A stretch of DNA of 37,283 nt from Bifidobacterium breve (GTDB taxonomy: Bacteria > Actinomycetota > Acidimicrobiia > Acidimicrobiales > Acidimicrobilacustridaceae): contig CAMCTW010000005.1 of assembly GCA_945878645.1 (NCBI GenBank), positions 1 to 37,283 on the forward strand, in the 5' to 3' direction. The notes below the pieces were generated by a model. The model was given only the letters and a program-made list of their open reading frames with translations. It was not told the DNA's origin and ran no database searches. The translations under genes were made by a program, and so were the position numbers. Positions 1 through 9,797 of this stretch are shown in pieces. Each line of letters begins with the position of its first letter. Position 1 is the stretch's first letter.

Positions 1-338
1 AGTGCTTGTGTGCGTTTGAGTCCAGGAAGAGTATTTGTCAATACCCCCGTGTAGGCGAGCATTCCAAGAAACCACAATGCGATAAGCGCAGTGATCTCCC
101 ATGCAGACAACTTCGCCATCTGATCCCAGATCTCGGCGTAGTCAGAACCAGTAATTTTTGGAATGACAAACGCGAAAATGATAACGACAACAGAAAGCGA
201 ACCACCGATTTCCACGAAGCGGCGGACATTCGATTTTTTGTGAAGTTCGTGACTGACAACAGCGAACGCGTCAGTGGATTCTTCTGCGCTCAGTCCTTGA
301 AGGACTTCGGGAAGGTCTTTTTCGGGAGACTCGGTCAT
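1..338 (-). CDS. Partial membrane protein, YbhN / lysylphosphatidylglycerol-synthase-TM-like (N-terminal part only; runs off the window)
   Basis: Minus-strand reading from ATG at 338 gives MTESPEKDLPEVLQGLSAEESTDAFAVVSHELHKKSNVRRFVEIGGSLSVVVIIFAFVIPKITGSDYAEIWDQMAKLSAWEITALIALWFLGMLAYTGVLTNTLPGLKRTQA, open to the window edge. Start overlaps the PIG-L stop (ATGA). Confidence 0.6.
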   Translation of the reverse strand, partial: MTESPEKDLPEVLQGLSAEESTDAFAVVSHELHKKSNVRRFVEIGGSLSVVVIIFAFVIPKITGSDYAEIWDQMAKLSAWEITALIALWFLGMLAYTGVLTNTLPGLKRTQA

Positions 339-1168
339 TGACCGACAGAATCGAAGAGGTGGGCGAATGAATCGGGGAGTGCGACGTTGGAATCGCCAGC
401 GAGGACAAACCACTCGGTACTGAATGCGATGGCAAAAATCTCATCGGGCAGACCAAGGAAGATCGAAAGCGTTCGAACGGTGTCGGGCGCGCCGGTTGCT
501 TGCGTGGCATGTGCGGCCATCGAGGCTTTGCGATTCCCGAGAACAGAACTCACATCGACGGTGTGCGTGATCTCTGCAGTTGGTGTGTACCAAGTGGAGA
601 GATCGGCGGGAACGAAATCATCTGGGACTTCAAAGCCCATTCCCTTTGCAAGTTCGATACCGCCAGAAAGAAATTCGCGATCGATTGTTGTTTGCAGTAG
701 GGGAACGCCGAATTTCTCAGAAGCTGCCCAGGCAACGCGATGAACCTGTTGATGATCGGGATGGCCATATCCGCCGTTGCGGTCGTCGGCGAGAAGTAAC
801 GACGCGCTTTCTTCAAGAAGAATTGCGACTAGAGCATCGGCGGCCTCATTCACGTTCGCCGCGCAGAACGTGCCTTCGGGCCAAACGCCATTGGTGTCGG
901 GTGCATGGCCTGAGTCGAGATAGTTGAGGAATACGACCCGAGCGACACCGATTGCGGCAGCTGAAGCCTCGGCTTCGGACGAGCGTCGTTGGGCGAGACC
1001 TTCGTTTACTCCTAAGACTCCATCGCCAACATCGCCGGCGTCACCACGGGTAGCGAGCACCAAGATGACTCGGTGCCCTGCTTGGGAGGCCCGGGCCAGG
1101 GTGCCGGCATCGAGGAGCGCTTCGTCATCAGGGTGGGCGTGAAATGCGACCAAGGTCCCGTGTGGCAT
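335..1168 (-). CDS. PIG-L / LmbE-like (MshB/Mca-type) deacetylase
   Basis: N-terminal VAFHAHPDDEALLDAGTLARASQAGHRVILVLATRGDAG and GGYGHPDHQQVH motifs of the PIG-L family. Confidence 0.9.
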   Translation of the reverse strand: MPHGTLVAFHAHPDDEALLDAGTLARASQAGHRVILVLATRGDAGDVGDGVLGVNEGLAQRRSSEAEASAAAIGVARVVFLNYLDSGHAPDTNGVWPEGTFCAANVNEAADALVAILLEESASLLLADDRNGGYGHPDHQQVHRVAWAASEKFGVPLLQTTIDREFLSGGIELAKGMGFEVPDDFVPADLSTWYTPTAEITHTVDVSSVLGNRKASMAAHATQATGAPDTVRTLSIFLGLPDEIFAIAFSTEWFVLAGDSNVALPDSFAHLFDSVGQ

Positions 1169-1239
1169 TTGCGCATTCTTACAGGGCGGCGGCGAGGACT
1201 ACCGTGAACCGATGTTCGTCCACTGTCCCGAGGAGTCGT

Positions 1240-2388
1240 GTGACCGACGCCGATGACACCTTTGGTTCCAGTTGTGGACGTCTCAAGATCGCCCTGATCT
1301 CTGATTGTTATGTCCCGCGCCTCGGTGGAATCGAAATGCAGGTCCACGATCTTGCTCGTCACCTGCAATTGGCAGGGCACGAGGTGGTCGTACTGACAAC
1401 AACGCCTGGTCCGGCAGTGATTGATGGAGTGCGGGTTCACCGCATTGATGTTCCGCTCCTGCCATTCGACATCCCGTTTACTCGGAAGGCATTCCGAGAA
1501 GTCACCCGTCTCCTCCAAGCGGAGAAGGTTGATGTTGCCCAGTTTCATGGTGGCGTTGTCAGTCCACTCGCGTATATCGGGGCGCGGGCAGCGCAGCAGG
1601 CAGCGATTCCAACAGTCGTCACCGTTCATTGCATCTGGAGTTATGCAACCCCGATGTTCATGGCGCTGAATGCGATAGGTAGGTGGAGTAAGTGGCCAGT
1701 GGTTCTTTCTGGGGTGAGTGAGGTTGCTGCGGCCCCTATCCGCAAGATGGCAAGGAAGGGCAGCCACGTTGTTGTACTACCTAATGGGATTGAGAACGAG
1801 ACGTGGCGCGTTGAACCGGCTGAACGAGATCCGTCGGTGGTGACGCTGGTATCGGTGATGCGATTGGCGCCGCGCAAACGTCCGATGCACTTACTTCGTA
1901 TGGTGGACGAAGTGGTTCGCCGCTTGCCCAGTGATTTGCAACTGAAGATGGTCATTATTGGGGATGGACCTGAGCTGTCACGGCTCGAGAAGTTTGTGCG
2001 TGCCCACGGACTAAACGATGTGGTGAAGTTGGTCGGTCGTCGCACACGAGAAGAGATTCGCAATATCTTTTCTCGATCCGACGTGTTTGTTGCACCGGCG
2101 AATCTTGAATCGTTTGGCATTGCTGCGCTTGAGGGTCGTTGTGCCGGCCTCCCGGTTGTTGCGAAATCACAAACAGGGATCCGCGAATTTGTTCGTCACG
2201 AACAAGAAGGACTTCTTGCTGATTCTGATCAGGACATGGTCGAGCAATTGTTGCGAATTGTCACTGATCGGCAATTGCGGGACCGTATAACGGAACATAA
2301 CCGTGCAACACCATCAACAGTGGATTGGTCCGGTGTGGTCGAGCGCAACGTCGAGGCCTATCGATTGGCGATGAGCCTTCGTTCTTGA
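1240..2388 (+). CDS. Glycosyltransferase family 4 (GT-B)
   Basis: LKIALISDCYVPRLGGIEMQVHDLARHLQLAGHEVVVLTT N-terminus and the ESFGIAALE EX7E motif. GTG at 1240 is preferred over the longer ORF start at 1144. Confidence 0.9.
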   Translation: MTDADDTFGSSCGRLKIALISDCYVPRLGGIEMQVHDLARHLQLAGHEVVVLTTTPGPAVIDGVRVHRIDVPLLPFDIPFTRKAFREVTRLLQAEKVDVAQFHGGVVSPLAYIGARAAQQAAIPTVVTVHCIWSYATPMFMALNAIGRWSKWPVVLSGVSEVAAAPIRKMARKGSHVVVLPNGIENETWRVEPAERDPSVVTLVSVMRLAPRKRPMHLLRMVDEVVRRLPSDLQLKMVIIGDGPELSRLEKFVRAHGLNDVVKLVGRRTREEIRNIFSRSDVFVAPANLESFGIAALEGRCAGLPVVAKSQTGIREFVRHEQEGLLADSDQDMVEQLLRIVTDRQLRDRITEHNRATPSTVDWSGVVERNVEAYRLAMSLRS

Positions 2389-2398
2389 ACCGAGTGAC

Positions 2399-3280
2399 TT
2401 AGGACGGCAAGCCGTTGTTGGAAACCGCAGGTTCGACTGAGTTTGAAGAGGTCACTATGGGTCTGCCCCGCCCGGCTCGAGTGACCTTGCGGGCAATGAG
2501 ATAGGCAACGGTGAAGAGCAAGAATCCTGCGACAGCGTCAAGTACGTAGTGATTGCCGGTGATGACGACGACGTAGACGGTCATGATTGGGTAGAGCACA
2601 ACGAGGGTCTTTGCCCATCGGGATTTCACCCTTGGGAGTAGCGCAATCAGTGTGAAGAACGCCCAACCGCAGTGCAACGAAGGCATCGCCGCGAACTGAT
2701 TCGATATTGACTTTATCGTCTCATCGTTGAATGACCAGAACGTGGGGTACTCCACGAGGGTGTCGACAAATCCAAACCAGTTACCAGCGTTCACTCCGTT
2801 GAGGAGAATCGTGTCATCAAGTAGGCGCGGTGGCATGAGTGGGAACAAGGCAAAGCCGATGAGTCCGCACAATGTTCCGATGGCAAGTGTGTTTCTGAAT
2901 AACGAATAGTCATCGGGGAACTTGGAATAGAGGAAGACAAGCGTGAATAAGGTGGCGGCGATGTACACCGAACCGTAGAAGTAATTAGCGAAAACGATGA
3001 GCGGTGTGTAGTTGAGGGCGAAATTCTGCACTGCTTGTTCGTGCCAAATGCCAAAGTTGCGCTGCCAATCGATGATGAGGAGCGCATTTTCGTATGCTTT
3101 GTCCGGTTTTCCGGCGGAAAGATTTCGGATTGTTTCGTACACGACATCAACGACGATGACGATCAGAATTTCGCGCCACCAGAAGAGCTTTTTCCCGTCG
3201 GAAAGAGTGCGCCCGGCAAAGATCTTGCGTTGTGTTGGGGTGTCATCGGAAACTTCCGTCGTGAAATTGGAATCGGTCAT
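2399..3280 (-). CDS. PAP2-superfamily membrane phosphatase / inositol phosphotransferase-like
   Basis: PSLHCGWAFF and GNHYVLDAVAGFLL motifs with multiple TM segments. ATGA overlap with the upstream ORF. Confidence 0.85.
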   Translation of the reverse strand: MTDSNFTTEVSDDTPTQRKIFAGRTLSDGKKLFWWREILIVIVVDVVYETIRNLSAGKPDKAYENALLIIDWQRNFGIWHEQAVQNFALNYTPLIVFANYFYGSVYIAATLFTLVFLYSKFPDDYSLFRNTLAIGTLCGLIGFALFPLMPPRLLDDTILLNGVNAGNWFGFVDTLVEYPTFWSFNDETIKSISNQFAAMPSLHCGWAFFTLIALLPRVKSRWAKTLVVLYPIMTVYVVVITGNHYVLDAVAGFLLFTVAYLIARKVTRAGRGRPIVTSSNSVEPAVSNNGLPS

Positions 3281-4716
3281 GCCGCCACCAGACGCTGCAC
3301 CGATCCGCCGGCGGTAACGAAATACAACTCGCCTTGGTTATCTTCAGCAAAGGCCACGAGTGACTTTGCACCGGCTTGCGGTCCGATGGCTTTGTCATCC
3401 AACACGGTGCCTTTGCGCTGGAGAAGACCTTTGATGGTCCCGCTGCAAAAGTCGCCATAGATATAGACACCTTGCAGTTCGGTCACCGACCCCCGGTAGA
3501 CGAACCCGCCGATAATTGGGCAGTCGCTTCCCGTAGTTGGGCTCACTGCGATGGGTGCCTCGAGCGAGGATGGAGCACCGGAAGGACTCGGGCCAGGCTC
3601 TTTTCCTTCTTTGAATGGCCATCCGAGGTTGGCGCCCGCTCCGCCACCTTTCGAGGCGGGAAGGTAGTCAATCTCTCCAAATTGCGAGCGGCCGGCATCG
3701 GCGACCCACATATTCCCGTTGGCGCGATCAAAACTAAATCGCAACGGGTTCTGGGCGCCGATGGTCCAGATCTGCGGTGAACCTCCGCTCTTGGCGTACG
3801 GATTGTCTGGCGGAATGGCATAGGGGTCGGTTGCGGACGCTTTTTCTCCGCTGGGGTCGATGCGCAGAATCTTTCCGAGCAGGGACTCTGTGTTTTGGGC
3901 CGTCTTGTCTGCACTCCCATTCGGGGAATCGCCGACACCGATATAGAGGTAGCCATCGCGGCCAAGCGTGAGTTGTCCGGAGTAATTCGTGGTGCCTTCG
4001 CGGGGGATGGTGAGTAAGACGCGCTTCGAAGCGGGATCAACAATGGGGGCGGGGAGAACGGGAATCGTTAGCGTGGTAGTCGGTGCAGCAGTCGTTGTCG
4101 TTGTGGTCGTAGTCGAGGACGTGGACGGAGCGCCGGGAACCGTGGGAACAGGCGCAGTCGTAGGAGGAACAGTGACCGGTGGTGGAGCGGGGTCGGCGAC
4201 CGTCCATGACGCGATCACGAGTTCGCCTCTCTTATTCACATAGGAAAGGAAAAGAGTTCTGGCATCAGTAGCGAAGGCAATTCCAAGTAGGCCGCGTTCA
4301 CCTTCGGTCGAGATATCGCCGGAGAGCTCAAAGATCGGAGTGGGGTAAGCCTTAAGGGCACTTCGTTGGGTTTGTCCAAGTTCGAGACTCCACGCTGTTT
4401 CAATTTCGATGACCCGCACAGCGCCAGATCGTTGCGTGATCCAAAGCTGGTTGCGCATGGGTCGTGAAACAATGTTCGAGGCTTTGTCGAAACCTTTAGA
4501 GACTTCGATAGCGCGAAATGTTTTGGTAATCGAAGTCGGACCCGTACCTGTGTCGACAGCGGTTGTTGCCGTGGCACCGCCACCGGGGCCGTTGGAAGAA
4601 TTTTGTGTCGGAGATGAGCACGAGACGACGGCGATTCCAACGATGACAGTGAGAACTCCGGCGAGGGCACGGAACAGTGTCCCTGAACTTCTGCGGCGTT
4701 CGTCGGTGTGGGCCAT
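3277..4716 (-). CDS. PQQ-dependent glucose/sorbosone dehydrogenase-like lipoprotein
   Basis: Signal peptide plus lipobox VVSCSS; GERGLLGIAFA, GYLYIGVGD, IWTIGAQNPLRFSFD and DYLPASKGGGAGANLGWP motifs. Confidence 0.88.
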   Translation of the reverse strand: MAHTDERRRSSGTLFRALAGVLTVIVGIAVVSCSSPTQNSSNGPGGGATATTAVDTGTGPTSITKTFRAIEVSKGFDKASNIVSRPMRNQLWITQRSGAVRVIEIETAWSLELGQTQRSALKAYPTPIFELSGDISTEGERGLLGIAFATDARTLFLSYVNKRGELVIASWTVADPAPPPVTVPPTTAPVPTVPGAPSTSSTTTTTTTTAAPTTTLTIPVLPAPIVDPASKRVLLTIPREGTTNYSGQLTLGRDGYLYIGVGDSPNGSADKTAQNTESLLGKILRIDPSGEKASATDPYAIPPDNPYAKSGGSPQIWTIGAQNPLRFSFDRANGNMWVADAGRSQFGEIDYLPASKGGGAGANLGWPFKEGKEPGPSPSGAPSSLEAPIAVSPTTGSDCPIIGGFVYRGSVTELQGVYIYGDFCSGTIKGLLQRKGTVLDDKAIGPQAGAKSLVAFAEDNQGELYFVTAGGSVQRLVAA

Positions 4717-4907
4717 AGCGTCCTGAGGCTACCGATGTTTGGCCCTCCGATGGGCGCACGCTGAGTCTGATTCGACACCTTTTCGACACGTGGCATTCGT
4801 CTTGTTGGGATTGATTCACCGTGAGCTGGTAGGGGGTTGGTTGTGCTTCGCCCATTGGTCCTAGTCACTGAGAGGACCTAAAGAAATGGTCGGTCGTTCG
4901 CCGTTTC

Positions 4908-5366
4908 TTGCCTCCATCAACGGTGTTGCTGACCGATGTGCTCGGCACACTTGTAGAGGATCGTCCCGTCGCTGGCGAGTCCGTTCCCCAAAAGGAGCGG
5001 ACTCGAAGAGTCATTACTGAAGTGCCGAGTCGAGCTAACCGTCGCGTCAATCAGGTGACGATGGGCGCGAGAATCTCCGTACTGGTTCTCCTCACGCTTG
5101 TCGATGCCTTCCGGCTGATCCAGAGCAGCGATGCTTTGGGCGAAACCGGGGTCTGAACATTCCTCACTCGCACCGAATGGCGCACCGATGTTTCGCCGGC
5201 ACGAATCGGTGTTCTTGGTCTTCTTACCGGAACCGTGCTGATTGCACTTGTGTCGATTGCGATCTCACTCAGCGTTTTCAGCGCGCTTGCTATCACTGAG
5301 TATTCGACAGCGAAGCGACGAAAGTGGTTGATCGGTGTCGTTGAGCCGCTATCTGCGTGGGCCTAG
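4908..5366 (+). pseudogene. pstC: Truncated remnant of phosphate ABC permease PstC, interrupted by an in-frame TGA (5154-5156)
   Basis: One frame reads ..MGARISVLVLLTLVDAFRLIQSSDALGETGV*TFLTRTEWRTDVSPARIGVLGLLTGTVLIALVSIAISLSVFSALAITEYSTAKRRKWLIGVVEPLSAWA*, matching the PstC N-terminal TM1, FLT.TEW and GTLL.SLIA regions. The rest of PstC is absent. The 5' limit is uncertain. Confidence 0.7.
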
Positions 5367-5372
5367 ACGCGC

Positions 5373-6224
5373 TCAACGCGGAGGCCGAACAAGGCCTTCT
5401 TGCACGACAGTGACCGCGAGTTTGCCTTCGCTGGTGAACACCGAACCTGTTGCGAAACCGCGACCGCTCGCGGCGCTTGGCGTTTCCTGGGCGTAGAGCA
5501 GCCATTCATCGGCCCTGAATGGTCGATGGAACCACATGGCGTGGTCGAGGCTGGCCATAAAGACATTGTCGATAGGCCCGAGCGCGTGCGGAAGAAGCGC
5601 AGTATCGAGCAAGGTCATGTCGGAGGCGTAGGTGAGCGCGCAGGTGTGCAGCACCGGATCATCTGGAAGCGTTCCTGTGGCTTTCATCCAGATACGCTGG
5701 TATGGCGGCAATTCGCGATGACGGTCTTCGGGTGACCAGTCGCAATTGCGCAGATCAAAAGGCAGATCCATTTCAAATCGGCGATCGTCGTGCTCGGCGG
5801 CGATTTGGGCCCATCGTTCTTGCATAGTCGGAAGTGTTTCGGGCGTAGGGACTTCGGGCATTGGTGCGGAATGGTCGAAGCCGTCTTCCGGTACTTGGAA
5901 TGAGGCGGAGAGGCTGAAGATGGCGCGGCCATGTTGGATGGCTGTGACGCGGCGCGTCGTGAACGAAAGACCATCGCGTATGCGCTGGACTTCATAAAGG
6001 ATGGGTAACCGAGAGTCGCCCGGACGGAGGAAATAGGCGTGCAGCGAATGCACACGGGTTTCGGGTTCCACGGTGCGTGCCGCCGCGATGAGCGCCTGAC
6101 CAGCCACCTGTCCGCCGAACACGCGTTGCTGTTCGGAAGGGGGACTGATTCCCCTGAACATATTGACCTCGATGGGCTCGAGATCGAGGAGTGTAAGGAG
6201 TGCATCTACTGCGGCCTGAGTCAC
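5373..6224 (-). CDS. tesB: Acyl-CoA thioesterase II
   Basis: TQAAVDALLTLLDLEPIEVNMFRGISPPSEQQRVFGGQVAGQAL and LPHALGPIDNVFMASLDHAMWFHRPFRADEWLLY. GTG at 6224 follows GGGAG and gives the usual TesB N-terminus; the ORF can extend to 6242. Confidence 0.92.
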   Translation of the reverse strand: MTQAAVDALLTLLDLEPIEVNMFRGISPPSEQQRVFGGQVAGQALIAAARTVEPETRVHSLHAYFLRPGDSRLPILYEVQRIRDGLSFTTRRVTAIQHGRAIFSLSASFQVPEDGFDHSAPMPEVPTPETLPTMQERWAQIAAEHDDRRFEMDLPFDLRNCDWSPEDRHRELPPYQRIWMKATGTLPDDPVLHTCALTYASDMTLLDTALLPHALGPIDNVFMASLDHAMWFHRPFRADEWLLYAQETPSAASGRGFATGSVFTSEGKLAVTVVQEGLVRPPR

Positions 6225-6304
6225 CCTTTCAATCTCCCACATCGGGGACGATCGCGTTGGCAGTTGTGCTTCATTAACTGCTGTCGTCCGGGTAGGGTCC
6301 GCGT

Positions 6305-7489
6305 ATGGCTACGAGCTTCCCGCAGGGATTTCGATGGGGTACCGCGACCGCCGCACATCAGGTCGAGGGCGGAAACTGGAACAACGATTGGTGGGTGTGG
6401 GAACACGCACCGAACACCCCGTGCGAAGAGCCAAGTGGCGACGCGTGCGACCAACTCAATCGCTATGACTCCGATATCGCTCTGTGCGCCGCTCTTGGGT
6501 TCGACAACTATCGATTCTCAATTGAGTGGTCGCGAATTGAGCCCGAACCTGGTGAATTCTCGATTGCCGCGCTCGATCACTACCGCCGTGTTCTGGCATC
6601 ATGTCACGCGCATGGCATTGAACCAGTTGTGACCTTCCATCACTTCACCACTCCTCGATGGGTGGTCGCAGAAGGTGGATGGCACACGGCATCGACGGTC
6701 GATCGGTTTCTTCGCTTCGCCGAGAGGTCAGTGAATCATCTTGGTGATCTGATTGGAACGGCGTGCACAATCAATGAGCCAAATATCGTTTCGTTTGTTG
6801 GCTACCAAATGGGATTCTTTCCGCCAGGTTCTACCGACGATGCAGAGTTCGCTGCCGCAAACGCGAATTTTATTGACGCACATCAGCGCGTAGTTCCGGT
6901 GCTCAAGGGAGGGCCCGGGGATTTCCCTGTGGGTCTTACGTTGTCGATGGCCGACTACCAGGCAGTTCCACCCGACGAGGCTGATGCAATAGCTCGGCGT
7001 AATCACGTTCGTGCGGTCTCCGAAGATCAGTTCCTTGACATTGTTCGTGACGATGATTTTCTTGGTGTGCAGGTGTACAGCCGCACGCGTGTTGGAGCGA
7101 ACAGCGTGTTGGGCGGAGAAGAAGGTGTTCCAACTCTTCCGATGGGTTACGAGTTCTGGCCCGAATCACTCGGTGCATGTTTACGACGCGCGTGGGACTA
7201 CACAGGTGGTTCGGTTCCGTTACTCGTTACGGAGAACGGAATTGGCACCAACGATGATTCCCAGCGAGTCGAGTACGTGCAGCGCGCGCTTGAAGGCGTT
7301 TTGGCGTGCATCGACGATGGAATCGATGTGCGGGGCTACACCTACTGGAGTCTCATGGATAATTTCGAGTGGGCGTTTGGCTATCGGCCTCGATTCGGAA
7401 TTATCGCAGTTGATCGGGCGACGCAACGACGCACAGTGAAGCCGAGCGGGGAATGGTTGAGCGGCGTTGTCCGCGCAAATGCTCTTTGA
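6305..7489 (+). CDS. Glycoside hydrolase family 1 beta-glucosidase
   Basis: FPQGFRWGTATAAHQVEGGN, acid/base TINEPN and nucleophile VTENG motifs. Confidence 0.95.
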   Translation: MATSFPQGFRWGTATAAHQVEGGNWNNDWWVWEHAPNTPCEEPSGDACDQLNRYDSDIALCAALGFDNYRFSIEWSRIEPEPGEFSIAALDHYRRVLASCHAHGIEPVVTFHHFTTPRWVVAEGGWHTASTVDRFLRFAERSVNHLGDLIGTACTINEPNIVSFVGYQMGFFPPGSTDDAEFAAANANFIDAHQRVVPVLKGGPGDFPVGLTLSMADYQAVPPDEADAIARRNHVRAVSEDQFLDIVRDDDFLGVQVYSRTRVGANSVLGGEEGVPTLPMGYEFWPESLGACLRRAWDYTGGSVPLLVTENGIGTNDDSQRVEYVQRALEGVLACIDDGIDVRGYTYWSLMDNFEWAFGYRPRFGIIAVDRATQRRTVKPSGEWLSGVVRANAL

Positions 7490-7569
7490 GACACTGTCGT
7501 CGACTTAGAGCCATGGCCATTGGCAACTAGGGTGATGCGGTCAGGTTCGAACGCGAGGAGCGCCCCGTA

Positions 7570-8073
7570 ATGGGCCACGAAATCAATCAGGAGTTCCCCG
7601 CGTCGTCGCATACGGTGACGCCACTTCCTGAAACCTTCGGGGTCCTCGGAAGGATTGTTTTCTCAATCCGGACTCGTGGGCTTCGTTACGCCCTCGTGGC
7701 CGTCGTCAATGTCGTAGTTGGTCAGAGTCTGCTCCTTGCCCTGCAGGGTGTCATGCGGCCAAGTTGGGCCAATGTGGTTGCTGTCGCTATTTCTGCGGTT
7801 CCTGCCTATTACATGAACCGGGCGTGGGTGTGGGGCAAGCGGGGCAAGAGCCATTGGAAGAAAGAGGTCCTTCCGTTCTGGCTCTTCACGATCGCCGGGC
7901 TGCTTCTTTCGACAATCGCTATCTGGGTGGTCCATCGCTTCACTGATGCCAAGTTGGTCATCAACTTCGTTCAGTTGCTCTCGTTCGGCATTCTTTGGGT
8001 GATCCGTTTCTTTGTTCTCGACAAGCTCTTCCACGTTGAAGTCTTCGAGGACGACACCCCCGACGAGGTCTGA
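7570..8073 (+). CDS. GtrA-family membrane protein
   Basis: GLRYALVAVVNVVVGQSLLLAL ... YYMNRAWVWG ... four TM segments typical of GtrA. Confidence 0.85.
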   Translation: MGHEINQEFPASSHTVTPLPETFGVLGRIVFSIRTRGLRYALVAVVNVVVGQSLLLALQGVMRPSWANVVAVAISAVPAYYMNRAWVWGKRGKSHWKKEVLPFWLFTIAGLLLSTIAIWVVHRFTDAKLVINFVQLLSFGILWVIRFFVLDKLFHVEVFEDDTPDEV

Positions 8074-8077
8074 TCCC

Positions 8078-8698
8078 ATGGATGCAGCAATGAAGGCCGC
8101 TGCAGAAGCGGCAAGAGGGTTTATGCCCCCCGATGAGGGTGTCGCGCTTCATGAAGCGGCGCTGCTGGTTGCCGAGGGTGCGTCACCGATGCTTGAGATC
8201 GGTAGCTACTGCGGAAAGTCGGGGATCTATCTCGGGTCGGCAGCGAAAGAACGCAACACGATCCTCTTTGCGCTTGACCATCATCGCGGTTCGGAAGAAA
8301 ACCAGCCGGGCTGGGAATGGCATGAGCCCGACCTTGTCGATTCTGCAGTCGGCGTCATCGATACGTTGCCCCGCTTTCGCCGAACAATTTATGACGCCGG
8401 CCTCGAAGGAACAGTCGTCGCGCTTGTGGGGGATTCGCCAACGGTTGGTTCGCGCTGGCGAATTCCGCTTTCGTTTTTGTTTATCGATGGCGGTCATGGT
8501 TCGGAACCGGCGCATCGTGATTTCGAACTTTGGACGCCATGGATTGAGTCCGGCGGAATTCTTGCCATCCACGACGTTTTCCCTGATCCCGCCGATGGTG
8601 GCAGACCGCCATATGAGATCTATTGCCGGGCGCTTGAGTCCGGCGAGTTCGTCGACGTTTCAGCGACGGGCTCGCTGCGAGTGTTGCGCCGAGTTTGA
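8078..8698 (+). CDS. Class I SAM-dependent methyltransferase (Methyltransf_24-like)
   Basis: MLEIGSYCGKSGIYLGSAA and LFIDGGHGSEPAHRDFELW motifs. ATG at 8078 lies just after the GtrA stop. Confidence 0.8.
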   Translation: MDAAMKAAAEAARGFMPPDEGVALHEAALLVAEGASPMLEIGSYCGKSGIYLGSAAKERNTILFALDHHRGSEENQPGWEWHEPDLVDSAVGVIDTLPRFRRTIYDAGLEGTVVALVGDSPTVGSRWRIPLSFLFIDGGHGSEPAHRDFELWTPWIESGGILAIHDVFPDPADGGRPPYEIYCRALESGEFVDVSATGSLRVLRRV

Positions 8699-8708
8699 GC
8701 GGCGTTAA

Positions 8709-9797
8709 TCAGTCGGCGCGGTTGTTGATCGAGTCGTGAGAATCGATCTCGACAAGCGGCGGAAGCGCTTCGTGGTCAATGAACAATCCCGATGCCGGTG
8801 ATGTACGACTCAACGCGTCGGCAGCAAGGATGATGGCTGCATCGGTGTAGGTGGTGCGTTCGTCGGCGGGGAAGTGCACTTCTTCTGGAGAAACGATGCC
8901 AGTCCAATAATGCCCGTCATCGCACCGAAGGGCTTGTGCCCACTCGAACAATTTCAGCGCTTGTTCGCGATTGCCAACAGAAAGTTCGGCCATAAGACAT
9001 TCGCAAGTTTCGGCTGCGGTGACCCATGGTCGGTCACTCACGCATCGAACGCCGCGATTTTCCATGACAAAGGTGTCGCGTCGAGCGTCGAGGCGTGCAC
9101 GAGCTTCGGTGCGGGTCAGGACGCCGCCAAGAACGGGGTAGTACCAATCCATGGCCCAGCGAGCTTTTGGAGCGAAAGCGTCAGGGGCGTTGCCCAAGCA
9201 GTGTTGGCGAATCACGTGCGCCAGACGAGCGGCGCTGAGTTCCCAATCGGGACGTTCATGGCCGAGCAACTCGGCGATTGCGATTGCACAACGAAGGCTG
9301 TGGCAAATGCTTGAAGAGCCAGTGAGGAGTGCGAAGGGCCATGGGGTGCCGTCGGCGTGACGCGCCCAAAGGATTTCGCCGCGAGGGGTTTGCAGATCAA
9401 GGACGAACTCGATGGCTCGTTCTACGACTGGCCACATGGTTTCGACGAAGCCAGGGTCTCGGGCGACAAGCCAGTGATGCCAAACGCCGGCAGCGATGTA
9501 CGCAATCGTGTTCGCGTCGAGCTTGTCTTGTTCGATTCCATCAGCGAGGTAGTACTGGTGCCAAGAGCCGTCATGGCGTTGAATATCGGCAAGCCACTGG
9601 TAGGCGCGTTCTGCTTCAGGGCGCATCCCGGCGAGATCGAGCGCCATTGCTGCTTCGATGTGATTCCAAGGGTCAGCGTGGCCACCTGGATACCAGAGCA
9701 CCATTCCGTTCGGCTGTTGCCAATCGGCGATCGCCTCTGCGGTCTGAAAAATCTGTTCGCCGGTGATGATGTCATCGACTGATGGAATTTCGGTCAT
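8709..9797 (-). CDS. Alpha/alpha-toroid protein (often annotated prenyltransferase or six-hairpin glycosidase-like); function unknown
   Basis: Repeated helical-hairpin pattern with HADPWNHIEAAMALD, DANTIAYIAAGVWHH, KARWAMDWYYPVLGG and RPWVTAAETCECLMA. ATG at 9797 overlaps the upstream methyltransferase stop. Confidence 0.6.
   Translation of the reverse strand: MTEIPSVDDIITGEQIFQTAEAIADWQQPNGMVLWYPGGHADPWNHIEAAMALDLAGMRPEAERAYQWLADIQRHDGSWHQYYLADGIEQDKLDANTIAYIAAGVWHHWLVARDPGFVETMWPVVERAIEFVLDLQTPRGEILWARHADGTPWPFALLTGSSSICHSLRCAIAIAELLGHERPDWELSAARLAHVIRQHCLGNAPDAFAPKARWAMDWYYPVLGGVLTRTEARARLDARRDTFVMENRGVRCVSDRPWVTAAETCECLMAELSVGNREQALKLFEWAQALRCDDGHYWTGIVSPEEVHFPADERTTYTDAAIILAADALSRTSPASGLFIDHEALPPLVEIDSHDSINNRAD

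Noticed and set aside
5364-5366. Reading the pstC TGA as selenocysteine or recoding
   Set aside because: The ORF is also truncated at TAG 5364-5366 and lacks the permease core, so pseudogenisation explains it better. No SECIS-like structure was evident.
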